DNA of 64,000 nucleotides, from NCBI RefSeq assembly GCF_000739435.1, contig NZ_CP009159.1:620001-684000 (forward strand), given 5' to 3'. Of the stretch, positions 19,466 through 26,136 are shown piece by piece (positions within the stretch are counted from its first letter, which is position 1; each line of letters starts with the position of its first letter). A model generated the notes under the pieces. The model did not search any database, had not been told where the DNA came from, and saw nothing but the letters and a program-made list of their open reading frames with translations. This DNA is from Actinobacillus suis ATCC 33415. GTDB lineage: Bacteria; Pseudomonadota; Gammaproteobacteria; Enterobacterales; Pasteurellaceae. The position numbers were made by a program, and so were the translations under genes.

Positions 19466-20221
19466 TTATTTTTGGCTACAAACAGCAATAAAGCCCAGTT
19501 TATTTTCCGGATCATTAAAGGTTTGGAACATTTTTTTGAACGTATCGCGATTTTCAGGTTTTAGTGCATTACCGACAATTTTCATTGCGCCTAAAACACC
19601 TTCATCATGAATTAAACCTTTCGGAGAAAGCAAAGTCATTTCGCCTGAATAAGCATCTACATTACGGAAGCCACATTCATGGAATAAGGTTTTCCAACCT
19701 TCTTTGGTTAATGGTGTTACCGTAAGATTAATCGCTTCTCTTAGTGACTGAATCACGGCATCCGCATCCTCGGTATTTAGCATGACGTCATGAGTTAACA
19801 AGAAACCACCCGGTTTTAATACACGAATATATTCACGAATTGCTTTTTCTTTTGCTTCAATAGGCAACATGGTCAACATTGCTTCATTGATCACAATATC
19901 AAATGAATTGTCTTCGAACGGCAATTTTGTCGCATTGGCACGCTGAACTTTTACAAGATCTTCAACTTCATGCTCTTTAATATTCGCACGTGCTTTATCA
20001 AGCGCTTCTTCATCTAAATCAATACCAGTGATATGACAACCATATTGTTTAGCGATTTGAATAGCAGTCGTACACATATTGCATGCGACTTCTAATACTT
20101 TTTTATCTTTGTTAAAATCACCATTCGCAATGAGCCAATCGGTCGCTAATTTACCACCCGGACGTAAGCGAGTTTTGCCAAGACGGGCTAAAAAATTATG
20201 TCCTACTTCTTCTTTTTTCAT
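19466..20221 (-). CDS. Class I SAM-dependent methyltransferase, substrate unknown
   Basis: A 251-residue cytoplasmic methyltransferase. Motif I reads VLEVACNMCTTAIQIAKQYG (the usual GxGxG is replaced by a cysteine-containing ACNMCTT), followed by GIDLDEEALDKA, the acidic IVINEAMLTMLP, and the post-core VLKPGGFLLTHDVML. There is a short N-terminal LARLGKTRLRPGGKLATDWL segment. Methyltransferase-11-type proteins like this methylate small molecules or quinone precursors, but nothing here decides the substrate. The start has AGAGAGG upstream. It is divergent from arfA. Confidence 0.8.
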   Translation of the reverse strand: MKKEEVGHNFLARLGKTRLRPGGKLATDWLIANGDFNKDKKVLEVACNMCTTAIQIAKQYGCHITGIDLDEEALDKARANIKEHEVEDLVKVQRANATKLPFEDNSFDIVINEAMLTMLPIEAKEKAIREYIRVLKPGGFLLTHDVMLNTEDADAVIQSLREAINLTVTPLTKEGWKTLFHECGFRNVDAYSGEMTLLSPKGLIHDEGVLGAMKIVGNALKPENRDTFKKMFQTFNDPENKLGFIAVCSQK

Positions 20222-20398
20222 AGAAACCTCTCTGCATTTATCTGCAAAATTTTGAGAAAATTTAACCGCCTGTATGACGGATATCTAAAGGATTATACCG
20301 AAGTTTTTATGATTCTTATATACACGAATCGTAAAATTTGGCATCATATTGCGTGTAATTTATGCATTAATTACGCAATCAAACAAAAAGGAAACAAA

Positions 20399-20740
20399 AT
20401 GAAAAAATCATTAAAAACAATAATCTATAACCATCATCGGGGAGAAATTCACGAAAGTGCAATAAAAGCGTTAGTTACCGACCCATTATTTAAAAGTCGT
20501 GTTGAGCGAAACCGAAAAGGAAAGGGGAGTTATCAACGAAACGCAAAACATCGCAAAGCCGGTTATGAGAGAGGTGAAAGCCCATTTAAAAATGTTCTGA
20601 TGAGCAATTTTAAATGGGCTTTTTTATTAGCCTTTAAAAAATGCATAAAAAAATCCCTCGTCTTTCGACAAGGGATTGGAATTTTATGGTGCACTAGCTG
20701 TTCCCGAATTTGCTTGCAACTAGTTGATTTTATTGAGTAA
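20399..20740 (+). CDS. arfA: Alternative ribosome-rescue factor ArfA, with terminator inside the frame
   Basis: ArfA frees ribosomes stalled on messages without a stop codon by recruiting RF2, acting when tmRNA is missing. Residues 11-55 (HHRGEIHESAIKALV, DPLFKSRVERNRKGKGSY) match E. coli ArfA ([32 protein letters not shown]). The ATG follows AAGGAAACAAA. About 59 codons in, a hairpin with a T-tract (20577-20625) lies inside the frame, so most messages should end without a stop and the product should be tagged by tmRNA unless tmRNA fails. This is the known ArfA control in related bacteria. The frame's stop at 20738 lies in island DNA beyond the proposed attL, so the encoded tail is probably incidental. 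Confidence 0.93.
   Translation: MKKSLKTIIYNHHRGEIHESAIKALVTDPLFKSRVERNRKGKGSYQRNAKHRKAGYERGESPFKNVLMSNFKWAFLLAFKKCIKKSLVFRQGIGILWCTSCSRICLQLVDFIE
20577..20625 (+). terminator. Terminator hairpin inside the arfA reading frame
   Basis: AAAGCCCATTTAAAA and TTTTAAATGGGCTTT make a 15-bp stem followed by T residues, starting at about codon 60 of arfA. It should yield non-stop arfA mRNA, the sensing device for tmRNA activity. Confidence 0.88.
20646..20676 (-). terminator. Minus-strand terminator, probably the original tRNA-Val terminator
   Basis: AATCCCT...AGGGATT forms a stem and the minus strand runs on into TTTTTTT. It sits 10 bases beyond a degenerate tRNA-Val 3' end (20687-20700), as expected for a tRNA terminator left behind when the island inserted. 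Confidence 0.65.
20687..20712 (-). other. Candidate attL: degenerate tRNA-Val 3' end
   Basis: TGGTGCACTAGCTG matches the tRNA-Val 3' end TGGTGCGACTAGCTG (35550-35564) with one base missing. Beyond that the minus strand reads AATTCGGGAACAGC where the intact tRNA has GGTTCGAGTCCAGC, so the T-arm is recognisable but degraded. An intact terminator lies on its outer side. Confidence 0.6.
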
Positions 20741-20760
20741 ATTCAATGATATTTTTGTGC

Positions 20761-20784
20761 GTGTTACAAAACGTGTTACATAAA
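20761..20784 (+). repeat. Left copy of 24-bp direct repeat (twin GTGTTACA)
   Basis: A 24-base sequence, two GTGTTACA units separated by AAAC and followed by TAAA, occurs identically at 35405-35428. It lies about 75 bases inside the left end. Its place on both sides of the future attP core fits integrase arm-binding sites; it could instead be the attachment core itself. Confidence 0.7.
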
Positions 20785-20842
20785 TTCTTTTCCTAGGTAT
20801 TCTTTATCCTATATAACTGCTATATAGTTTATTTATAAAATG

Positions 20843-20942
20843 GTATTCACCTCTTCACTTTGTAATAAAAACTATTATATATCAATATCTTATATAGTGA
20901 ATACTTATTTTTTAAGTCTTCACTAAGTATTCACCTCTTCAC
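20843..20942 (+). repeat. Left iteron-like cluster (GGTGAA-type, reverse orientation)
   Basis: GTATTCACCTCTTCAC occurs twice, at 20843-20858 and 20927-20942, 84 bases apart, with extra half-sites AGTGAATAC near 20896 and TCTTCACT near 20917. Its complement GTGAAGAGGTGAATAC resembles the P4 replication iteron GGTGAACAG(A/T). Matching motifs flank the primase gene at the other end. It may be the cis replication region or part of the origin. The rest of 20785-21132 is AT-rich with no gene. Confidence 0.6.
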
Positions 20943-21132
20943 CATTCTAAAAAAATAAATATTTCCCTCTCATTTTTTTGCTATTTGATTAAATAATAAG
21001 CAATCAGATTTTTATTACATATCATAACTAAACGTAGCTAAACGATTAAATTTTAGACTATTGAATATCTCTTTTAAGTCTTTAGTATGTGTTTTATTTT
21101 TGAAGATTTTGTTTGTTATAAGAGGAATAGAG

Positions 21133-21531
21133 ATGATTATTCATAATCAAATCCGCCAAGAGATTTTAGATGTCTTGGCTAATGGCGGACTTAAAAAAAT
21201 TAAGTTTTTCCATAATGGGAAAACAGTATTTAAAGACTTAGGGCAGGAATTGCCCGCTATTTCAGTCTTTATTGATGAAACAGAAAGTAATGCTTTTACT
21301 GTATGTGAAGATGAATGGATTGGTGATTTACAAATTGCTATTTATCTTCCGCTTCACTCAAACGAAAGTGAGCTAGATGAAATTGCCGAACAAATTTCAT
21401 TCATTATGAAAGATTGTGATTTAGAAACGGTTAGCGATTGTCGATTAAGCCGTTATAGCTATGACTATGATGCGAATGAATCCGCATGGATTACGGCAAC
21501 GTTACATTATTCAATTAATTATTTTAGTTAA
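21133..21531 (+). CDS. Tail terminator, lambda gpU-like
   Basis: gpU-type proteins cap the finished tail tube and form its junction with the head. The 132-residue product begins MIIHNQIRQEILDVLANGG and shares with lambda gpU the pattern of an early F-GKxVF strand, LPAISVFIDE, then DLQIAIYLPLHSNESELDE (lambda ELHIEVFLPAQVPDSELDA) and the ending SRYSYDYDANESAWITATLHYSINY (lambda SGYDYRRDDDAGLWSSADLTYVITY). The ATG is preceded by AAGAGG; an upstream TTG gives an implausible hydrophobic leader. It opens the capsid operon, 9 bases before the capsid gene. It is the only tail-related gene seen in the island. Confidence 0.8.
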   Translation: MIIHNQIRQEILDVLANGGLKKIKFFHNGKTVFKDLGQELPAISVFIDETESNAFTVCEDEWIGDLQIAIYLPLHSNESELDEIAEQISFIMKDCDLETVSDCRLSRYSYDYDANESAWITATLHYSINYFS

Positions 21532-21540
21532 GGTAAGTGT

Positions 21541-22728
21541 ATGTTTAAAAAATTATTAGAAGCCCGTAATAAAAAAGCGGCGATGGTGGCAGAAATGCGT
21601 TCACTTATGGAAAAGGCAGAACAAGAGAACCGTTCTTTAAATGAAGAAGAAGCCGGTCAATTTGATGCTTTAAAAGCAAAGGTTGAAGAAGTCAAAAAAG
21701 AGATTGACCGCTTAGAAAGTGTGACCGAAGAAGAGCGTAATAATCCAAATTATCAGCAAGCGGAAAAAGCTACAAATCCGCCAAGCAATGATGAATTGCG
21801 TCATTGGATTAAAACAGGTGAAACTCGAGCCTTAGCTACAAATACAAATGCCGGTGCGGATGGCGGTTATTCTGTGATTCCTCAATTAGATAAAGAGGTC
21901 ATGAAACGTTTAACCGATGATGGCGTAATGCGTCAGATTGCTAACGTCGTGAAATTACCGGTAGGTGTGAAAGAATGGAAAAAATTAGTATCAGCCGGCG
22001 GTGCAGTGGCTCAACACGGTACAGAAGGCGAAGCACGCACGGAAACCGCAACGCCTAAATTAAATGAAGTCACTATCGCCCTCAACCCGATTTACGCTTA
22101 TCCAAAAACGACACAAGAAATTTTAGATTTCAGCGGCGTGGATATTTTAGGCTGGCTAACGGATGAAATTAGCGAAACATTTACAGATACGGAAGAAATC
22201 GATCTAACGAATGGCGATGGTTCGAAAAAATCAAAAGGCTTTTTGGCTTACCCACGTACTACCGCAAATGATAAGGCTAGACCTTTTGGCACGCTTCAAA
22301 AAATGGAAGTACAACCGGCAAAACTTACGGCGGATACATTGATTGACCTTTTATTCTCACTACGTAGCAAATATCGTAAAAATGCTGTATGGGTAATGAA
22401 CTCACAAACAGCCGGTACATTACAAAAACTGAAAAATGGTAATGGTGATTATATTTGGCGTGATGGTCTTCAAGTCGGTAGCCCTTCTACGCTTTTAGGC
22501 TTACCGGTTTACTATATGGAAACGATGCCAAACGCAGAAGGCACAAATCCATTCTTAGCGGTTGGTGACTTTAAACGAGGTTATACGATTGTAGATCATG
22601 AAACGGGCGTACGCACTAAACCGGATAATATTACCGAGCCGGGATTCTATAAAATCCACACGGACAAATATTTAGGCGGCGGTGTGGTTGATTCAAATGC
22701 GATTAAAGTGTTAGAAGCGAAAGCCTAA
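21541..22728 (+). CDS. HK97-fold major capsid protein
   Basis: A 395-residue major capsid protein. Residues 1-75 are charged and helical (KKAAMVAEMRSLMEKAEQEN, then a VEEVKKEIDRLES coiled coil), the delta/scaffolding domain removed by the prohead protease. The mature region begins after residue 100 near TNTNAGADGGYSVIPQLDKEV and carries HK97-like segments: AQHGTEGEARTET, YAYPKTTQEILDF, NGDGSKKSKGFLAY, WVMNSQTAGTLQKL and LLGLPVYYMETMP. It lies between the gpU-like gene and the protease gene. The family assignment is firm; whether heads are small (T=4-like or less) cannot be told from sequence. Confidence 0.95.
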   Translation: MFKKLLEARNKKAAMVAEMRSLMEKAEQENRSLNEEEAGQFDALKAKVEEVKKEIDRLESVTEEERNNPNYQQAEKATNPPSNDELRHWIKTGETRALATNTNAGADGGYSVIPQLDKEVMKRLTDDGVMRQIANVVKLPVGVKEWKKLVSAGGAVAQHGTEGEARTETATPKLNEVTIALNPIYAYPKTTQEILDFSGVDILGWLTDEISETFTDTEEIDLTNGDGSKKSKGFLAYPRTTANDKARPFGTLQKMEVQPAKLTADTLIDLLFSLRSKYRKNAVWVMNSQTAGTLQKLKNGNGDYIWRDGLQVGSPSTLLGLPVYYMETMPNAEGTNPFLAVGDFKRGYTIVDHETGVRTKPDNITEPGFYKIHTDKYLGGGVVDSNAIKVLEAKA

Positions 22729-22740
22729 AGCAACACCTTG

Positions 22741-22787
22741 AAAGCGGTCTAATTTGTAAGATTTTTTACAAACACGACCGCTTTTTA
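22741..22787 (+). terminator. Hairpin with uptake-signal arms between capsid and protease genes
   Basis: AAAGCGGTC (22741) and GACCGCTTT (22776-22784) enclose a further TTTGTAA/TTACAAA stem, followed by TTATCTTTT. It may partly terminate after the capsid gene, raising capsid over protease and portal. The arms match the host's uptake signal, unusual inside a phage-type operon. Confidence 0.65.
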
Positions 22788-22802
22788 TCTTTTGGGGGAT
22801 AA

Positions 22803-23375
22803 ATGGAAAATACAAAATTTGAAATCAGAACCGCCAGTTTAGCCGCTGAACAAGAAAGCCGTACTTTATCCGGCTATGTGGTGCAATGGAATAAACCTAG
22901 CGAAGTGCTATGGGGAGAGTTTATCGAAACATTCGCCCCTAATGCTTTTACTAAATCGCTAAATGGTGGCGGAGATGTTCGAGCATTATTCGAACATGAT
23001 TACACTAAATTATTAGGTAGAACCAGTAGCAATACGCTTACCTTGGCGGAAGATAATCAAGGCTTACGTTTTCGCATAGATTTGCCAAATACACAATTAG
23101 GCAATGATATTTTAGAAAGCGTACGCCGTGGCGATATTAGTGGAATGTCCTTTGGCTTTTTACCGGAGGTGGAAGAATGGGACGAAACGAAAGAACCGGC
23201 ATTAAGAACTATTAAGCAAGCACAGTTATTTGAAATTACTGTAACCAGTATTCCGGCATATCCGGATAGTAGCCTAGAAATTGCGAAGCGTTCACGTATT
23301 GCCGCCAAAAGAGAACAGAAAAACATCAATCAAGATGAGATGCGTAAAAACTGGCTAACGTTGGCGGAGGCTTAA
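22803..23375 (+). CDS. HK97-family prohead protease
   Basis: A 190-residue serine protease of the U35 type that trims the capsid delta domain and itself during head maturation. Visible features are SGYVVQWNKPSEVLWGEFIE, the catalytic histidine in ALFEHDYTKLLGR (about 63-75), the catalytic serine in GDISGMSFGFLP (about 107-118), and ITVTSIPAYPDSS. The charged C-terminus follows. It starts 18 bases after a hairpin and ends one base before the portal ATG. Confidence 0.93.
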   Translation: MENTKFEIRTASLAAEQESRTLSGYVVQWNKPSEVLWGEFIETFAPNAFTKSLNGGGDVRALFEHDYTKLLGRTSSNTLTLAEDNQGLRFRIDLPNTQLGNDILESVRRGDISGMSFGFLPEVEEWDETKEPALRTIKQAQLFEITVTSIPAYPDSSLEIAKRSRIAAKREQKNINQDEMRKNWLTLAEA

Positions 23376-23376
23376 A

Positions 23377-24609
23377 ATGTTTAAATGGTTTAAACGAAAT
23401 AAACAGGAATCAGCGAATGAAGTTAGATCTACGCCCCTTACTTTGGATGAGTATTTTAGCTATATGGGTGCAAGCAATACAAATTCAGGCGAGTTTGTAA
23501 CGCCTATTACTGCAGAAGCATTGCCGGCGGTATTAAATGCAGTAACGGTAATATCTCAAGCGGTTGCCAGTATGCCATGTTATTTATTTGAATTAACAAG
23601 CGATGGGCGAAGCCGAGTACATAAGCACTCGGTTGAATATCTGCTCAATGAAATGCCAAATCGTAACCAAACGCCATACCAATTCAAAGAAACGATGATG
23701 CGACACTTGCTTTTGAATGGTAATGCGTATGCGGTAATAGGTTGGAATTATAAGGGCGAAGCGGAATCACTAACGCCATATCCGCCGCATAGTGTAAATA
23801 TTCAACGCACCAATAAAGGCACGTGGATCTACCAAATAACAGATATTGACGGCAACGTGAAAAACTATCTTCAAGATGAAATCCTACATTTACGAAATTC
23901 TAGCTATGACGGCTTTATAGGACGTAGCCCGATTACTATTGCCCGTGAAGCGGTGGGTTTGGGGATGTCACAACAAAGACACGGCTCAAGCATAATGAAT
24001 AATGGCTTATTAGCAAGCGGCATTATCTCAACGGCTGAATGGTTTGATGAAGCCAAAGGGCAAAAGGCGATAAAAGCCTTAGAGCGTTACAAAGGGGCAA
24101 AGAACGCAGGTAAAACGCCGATTTTAGAAGGCGGTATGGAATACAAACAGTTAGGAATGAGTAATCAAGATGCGGAATGGTTAGCAAGCCGAAAATTCAC
24201 TATTGAAGATATTGCCCGTATTTTCAATATTAGCCCAATCTTCTTACAAGATTATTCGCATAGTAGCTACTCAAATTTCACGGAAGCGAGCCGATCATTC
24301 TTAGGGCAGACACTTAAACCGCATTTAGTCAATTTTGAGCAACAGCTAAAAGACGCCTTGATGATTGATTTAGCAAGTAATAGCCGTAAGCGTTACGTGA
24401 TTGAATTTGATACTAGCGAACTGTTGCGAACCAATCAAAATGACCGTTTCACAGGTTACGAGATTGCTATCAAAAGTGGCATTCTATCCCCGAACGAATG
24501 TAGAAAGCGTGAAGGCTTACCGCCTTATGTTGGCGGCGATGAATTTAGCCAAGCATGGAAACAAACCGTAGAAGTTAAAAAAGGTAAAACAAATGGCGAG
24601 AATGGTTAG
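23377..24609 (+). CDS. HK97-family portal protein
   Basis: A 410-residue portal subunit, the dodecameric ring at the capsid vertex through which DNA is packaged. Hallmarks are AVLNAVTVISQAVASMPCYLF (about 51-70), LLNEMPNRNQTPYQFKETMMRHLLLNGNAY with the typical LLxxPN...F phrase, GFIGRSPITIAREA, GGMEYKQLGMSNQDAEWL, IARIFNISPIFL and ILSPNECRKREGLPP. The C-terminus overlaps the next gene by 17 bases. Confidence 0.95.
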   Translation: MFKWFKRNKQESANEVRSTPLTLDEYFSYMGASNTNSGEFVTPITAEALPAVLNAVTVISQAVASMPCYLFELTSDGRSRVHKHSVEYLLNEMPNRNQTPYQFKETMMRHLLLNGNAYAVIGWNYKGEAESLTPYPPHSVNIQRTNKGTWIYQITDIDGNVKNYLQDEILHLRNSSYDGFIGRSPITIAREAVGLGMSQQRHGSSIMNNGLLASGIISTAEWFDEAKGQKAIKALERYKGAKNAGKTPILEGGMEYKQLGMSNQDAEWLASRKFTIEDIARIFNISPIFLQDYSHSSYSNFTEASRSFLGQTLKPHLVNFEQQLKDALMIDLASNSRKRYVIEFDTSELLRTNQNDRFTGYEIAIKSGILSPNECRKREGLPPYVGGDEFSQAWKQTVEVKKGKTNGENG

Positions 24610-24940
24610 AGCCGGAAAATTCGATAAGGTTATAGAAATACAAAAGCCAATCAGTAAGAAAAGTGATTATGGTTCCCCTATTCGAGAATGGCAAACAGTA
24701 AAACAAATACGGGCAAGTATTGAACCACTACAAGGGCGAGAATATTTTAGCGGCCCTTTCCAAATGGGGGAGAACATCACCCGAGTAAGAATACGCTATC
24801 AGCCTGATTTACCTATCAATAGAAAAATGCGTGTGAAGTATGGAGAACAAATACTAGATATTTATTCAGTAATTGATAGTAAGGAACGGCATGAAGAAAT
24901 TCAATTAATGTGTAAAGAAGGGGAAGCGTATGAGCGTTAG
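24593..24940 (+). CDS. Head-tail adaptor (head closure) protein
   Basis: A 115-residue protein of the phage head-tail joining family (PF05521 type, SPP1 gp16-like). The patterns AGKFDKVIEIQKPI, REWQTVKQIRASIEPLQGREYFS and RVKYGEQILDIYSVID with the late EEIQLMCKEG strand are typical. It seals the filled head and contributes the surface that tails dock to. The first ATG at 24593 overlaps the portal gene; a second at 24602 is possible. It overlaps the next gene by 11 bases. Confidence 0.87.
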   Translation: MARMVRAGKFDKVIEIQKPISKKSDYGSPIREWQTVKQIRASIEPLQGREYFSGPFQMGENITRVRIRYQPDLPINRKMRVKYGEQILDIYSVIDSKERHEEIQLMCKEGEAYER

Positions 24941-25238
24941 TATAAGCCTAGATGAAATCAAAGCCCATTTGCGTATTGAGCATGATCTTGATGATTCATT
25001 ACTGGAGATGTTGGCGGAATCAGCGTTAGAAGTAGCTCAGAACTATATTGGTAAAACGTGGGGCGAAAGCAATACGGAAAAAGAAGTGAAGTTTACTAGT
25101 GGCATAAAAGTAGGTTGCCTAATGTTTATCGGGCATTTGTATGCGAATCGTGAAACGGTGGCGGATGTCCAGCTTTATGAAGTGCCTTTTGCTATTAGTG
25201 CTTTATGGAATCCATATCGAGAACCTAGCATTTATTAG
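24930..25238 (+). CDS. Head-tail connector protein (gp6-like)
   Basis: A 102-residue all-helical protein of the HK97 gp6 / SPP1 gp15 family, forming the ring beneath the portal. It starts ISLDEIKAHLRIEHDLDDSLLEMLAESALEVAQNYIGKTW, the standard family opening, and ends with the helix PFAISALWNPYREP. It is translationally coupled to the adaptor gene. Confidence 0.88.
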   Translation: MSVSISLDEIKAHLRIEHDLDDSLLEMLAESALEVAQNYIGKTWGESNTEKEVKFTSGIKVGCLMFIGHLYANRETVADVQLYEVPFAISALWNPYREPSIY

Positions 25239-25246
25239 GGGGATAA

Positions 25247-25603
25247 ATGCCGATGCAACCATTAAGGCGTTGTACTTTCCCCGGTTGTCGTAATCGAGTG
25301 AAATCCGGACGATGTGATGAGCATAAGCCAAAGGATACCCGACAGAGTGCAGCTAAACGAGGTTACGATCATAGATGGGCGAAATACCGTAAAGGATACT
25401 TAGCACAAAATCCCCTTTGTGTTATGTGTTTAGCAAAAGGAATCTACACACCGGCAACCGTGATAGACCATATTAAGCCCGTAGAGAATGGACAAGCAGA
25501 TCCGTTATTTTGGGTAAAGTCAAACCATCAAGCCTTATGCCGAGATTGCCATAGCTACAAAACAAGAGAGATAGACAAACGTGGATATGGTGCGAAGAAG
25601 TAA
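25247..25603 (+). CDS. HNH endonuclease of the packaging module
   Basis: A 118-residue HNH nuclease. Two CxxC-type zinc pairs (CTFPGC/CDEH and CVMC/CRDC) frame the ATVIDHIKPVENG and SNHQALCRDCHSYKT parts of the HNH motif. In cos-type HK97-like phages an HNH protein next to the terminase genes is needed with TerL for cutting at cos. Its place just before terS supports that role. The start ATG follows GGGGGATAA. Confidence 0.9.
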   Translation: MPMQPLRRCTFPGCRNRVKSGRCDEHKPKDTRQSAAKRGYDHRWAKYRKGYLAQNPLCVMCLAKGIYTPATVIDHIKPVENGQADPLFWVKSNHQALCRDCHSYKTREIDKRGYGAKK

Positions 25604-25776
25604 AGGAATGGGGAAAATCACCATACCTAGCCCTATCCAAATTTGGATGAGCTTAAATAATAAACAATTTGAACAGGTGGGGGGAGTTTTTAAAAGAAAA
25701 GTCACACCGCCAAGAACCGCCCGCCCCCTCAAATTTTTACGCACGGCAATTTTTCAGAAAATATAGACAGGACAAC
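25604..25776 (+). other. Gap between HNH and terS with GC-rich tracts; candidate cos site
   Basis: This 173-base gap has no convincing gene; a frame at 25581-25766 overlaps HNH and looks like noise. It contains a G-tract (AGGTGGGGGGAG, 25675-25686) and a C-tract (CCGCCCGCCCCC, about 25717-25728), which stand out in AT-rich DNA. The position, between the HNH and small terminase genes, is where cos sites of HNH-type phages are commonly found. No cleavage site can be assigned from sequence alone. Confidence 0.4.
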
Positions 25777-26136
25777 ATGACAAAGCGAAAAACACCTAAA
25801 GCCCCAAGTTATTTAGATGCAATCGCAACCGATCAATGGAAGCGAAAAATAAAACAGTTAGCGGAACGTGGGGATATAACCGAAGAAGATTACACTAACT
25901 TAGAACTGTATTGCGTGAACTATTCGCTTTACCGGCAAGCGGTTCAAAATATTGCCGAGCGAGGCTTTAGCATTACTAATACGCAAGGCACGGAAGCCCG
26001 TAATCCGGCACTTACCGCTAAAAGTGAAGCAGAAAAAATCATTATTAAAATGTCGTCCTTACTGGGCTTTGACCCAGTCAGCAGACGTAAAAACCCCGTA
26101 GATACAGAAGAAAAAGACGTATTAGACGAACTATGA
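25777..26136 (+). CDS. terS: Terminase small subunit, P27 family
   Basis: A 119-residue DNA-recognition subunit of the packaging motor. It shows ATDQWKRKIKQLAERGDITEEDYTNLELYC, the P27-type helical segment, and the late ARNPALTAKSEAEKIIIKMSSLLGFDPVSR, which is a family signature. The ATG follows AGGACAAC. It overlaps terL by 4 bases (ATGA). TerS decides which DNA is packaged, so a divergent own TerS lets the island favour itself over the helper. Confidence 0.9.
   Translation: MTKRKTPKAPSYLDAIATDQWKRKIKQLAERGDITEEDYTNLELYCVNYSLYRQAVQNIAERGFSITNTQGTEARNPALTAKSEAEKIIIKMSSLLGFDPVSRRKNPVDTEEKDVLDEL

Noticed and set aside
20198..20398. An N-terminal extension of arfA by 67 codons
   Set aside because: The ATG at 20399 has a strong ribosome site and fits ArfA; the extension covers the divergent promoter region.
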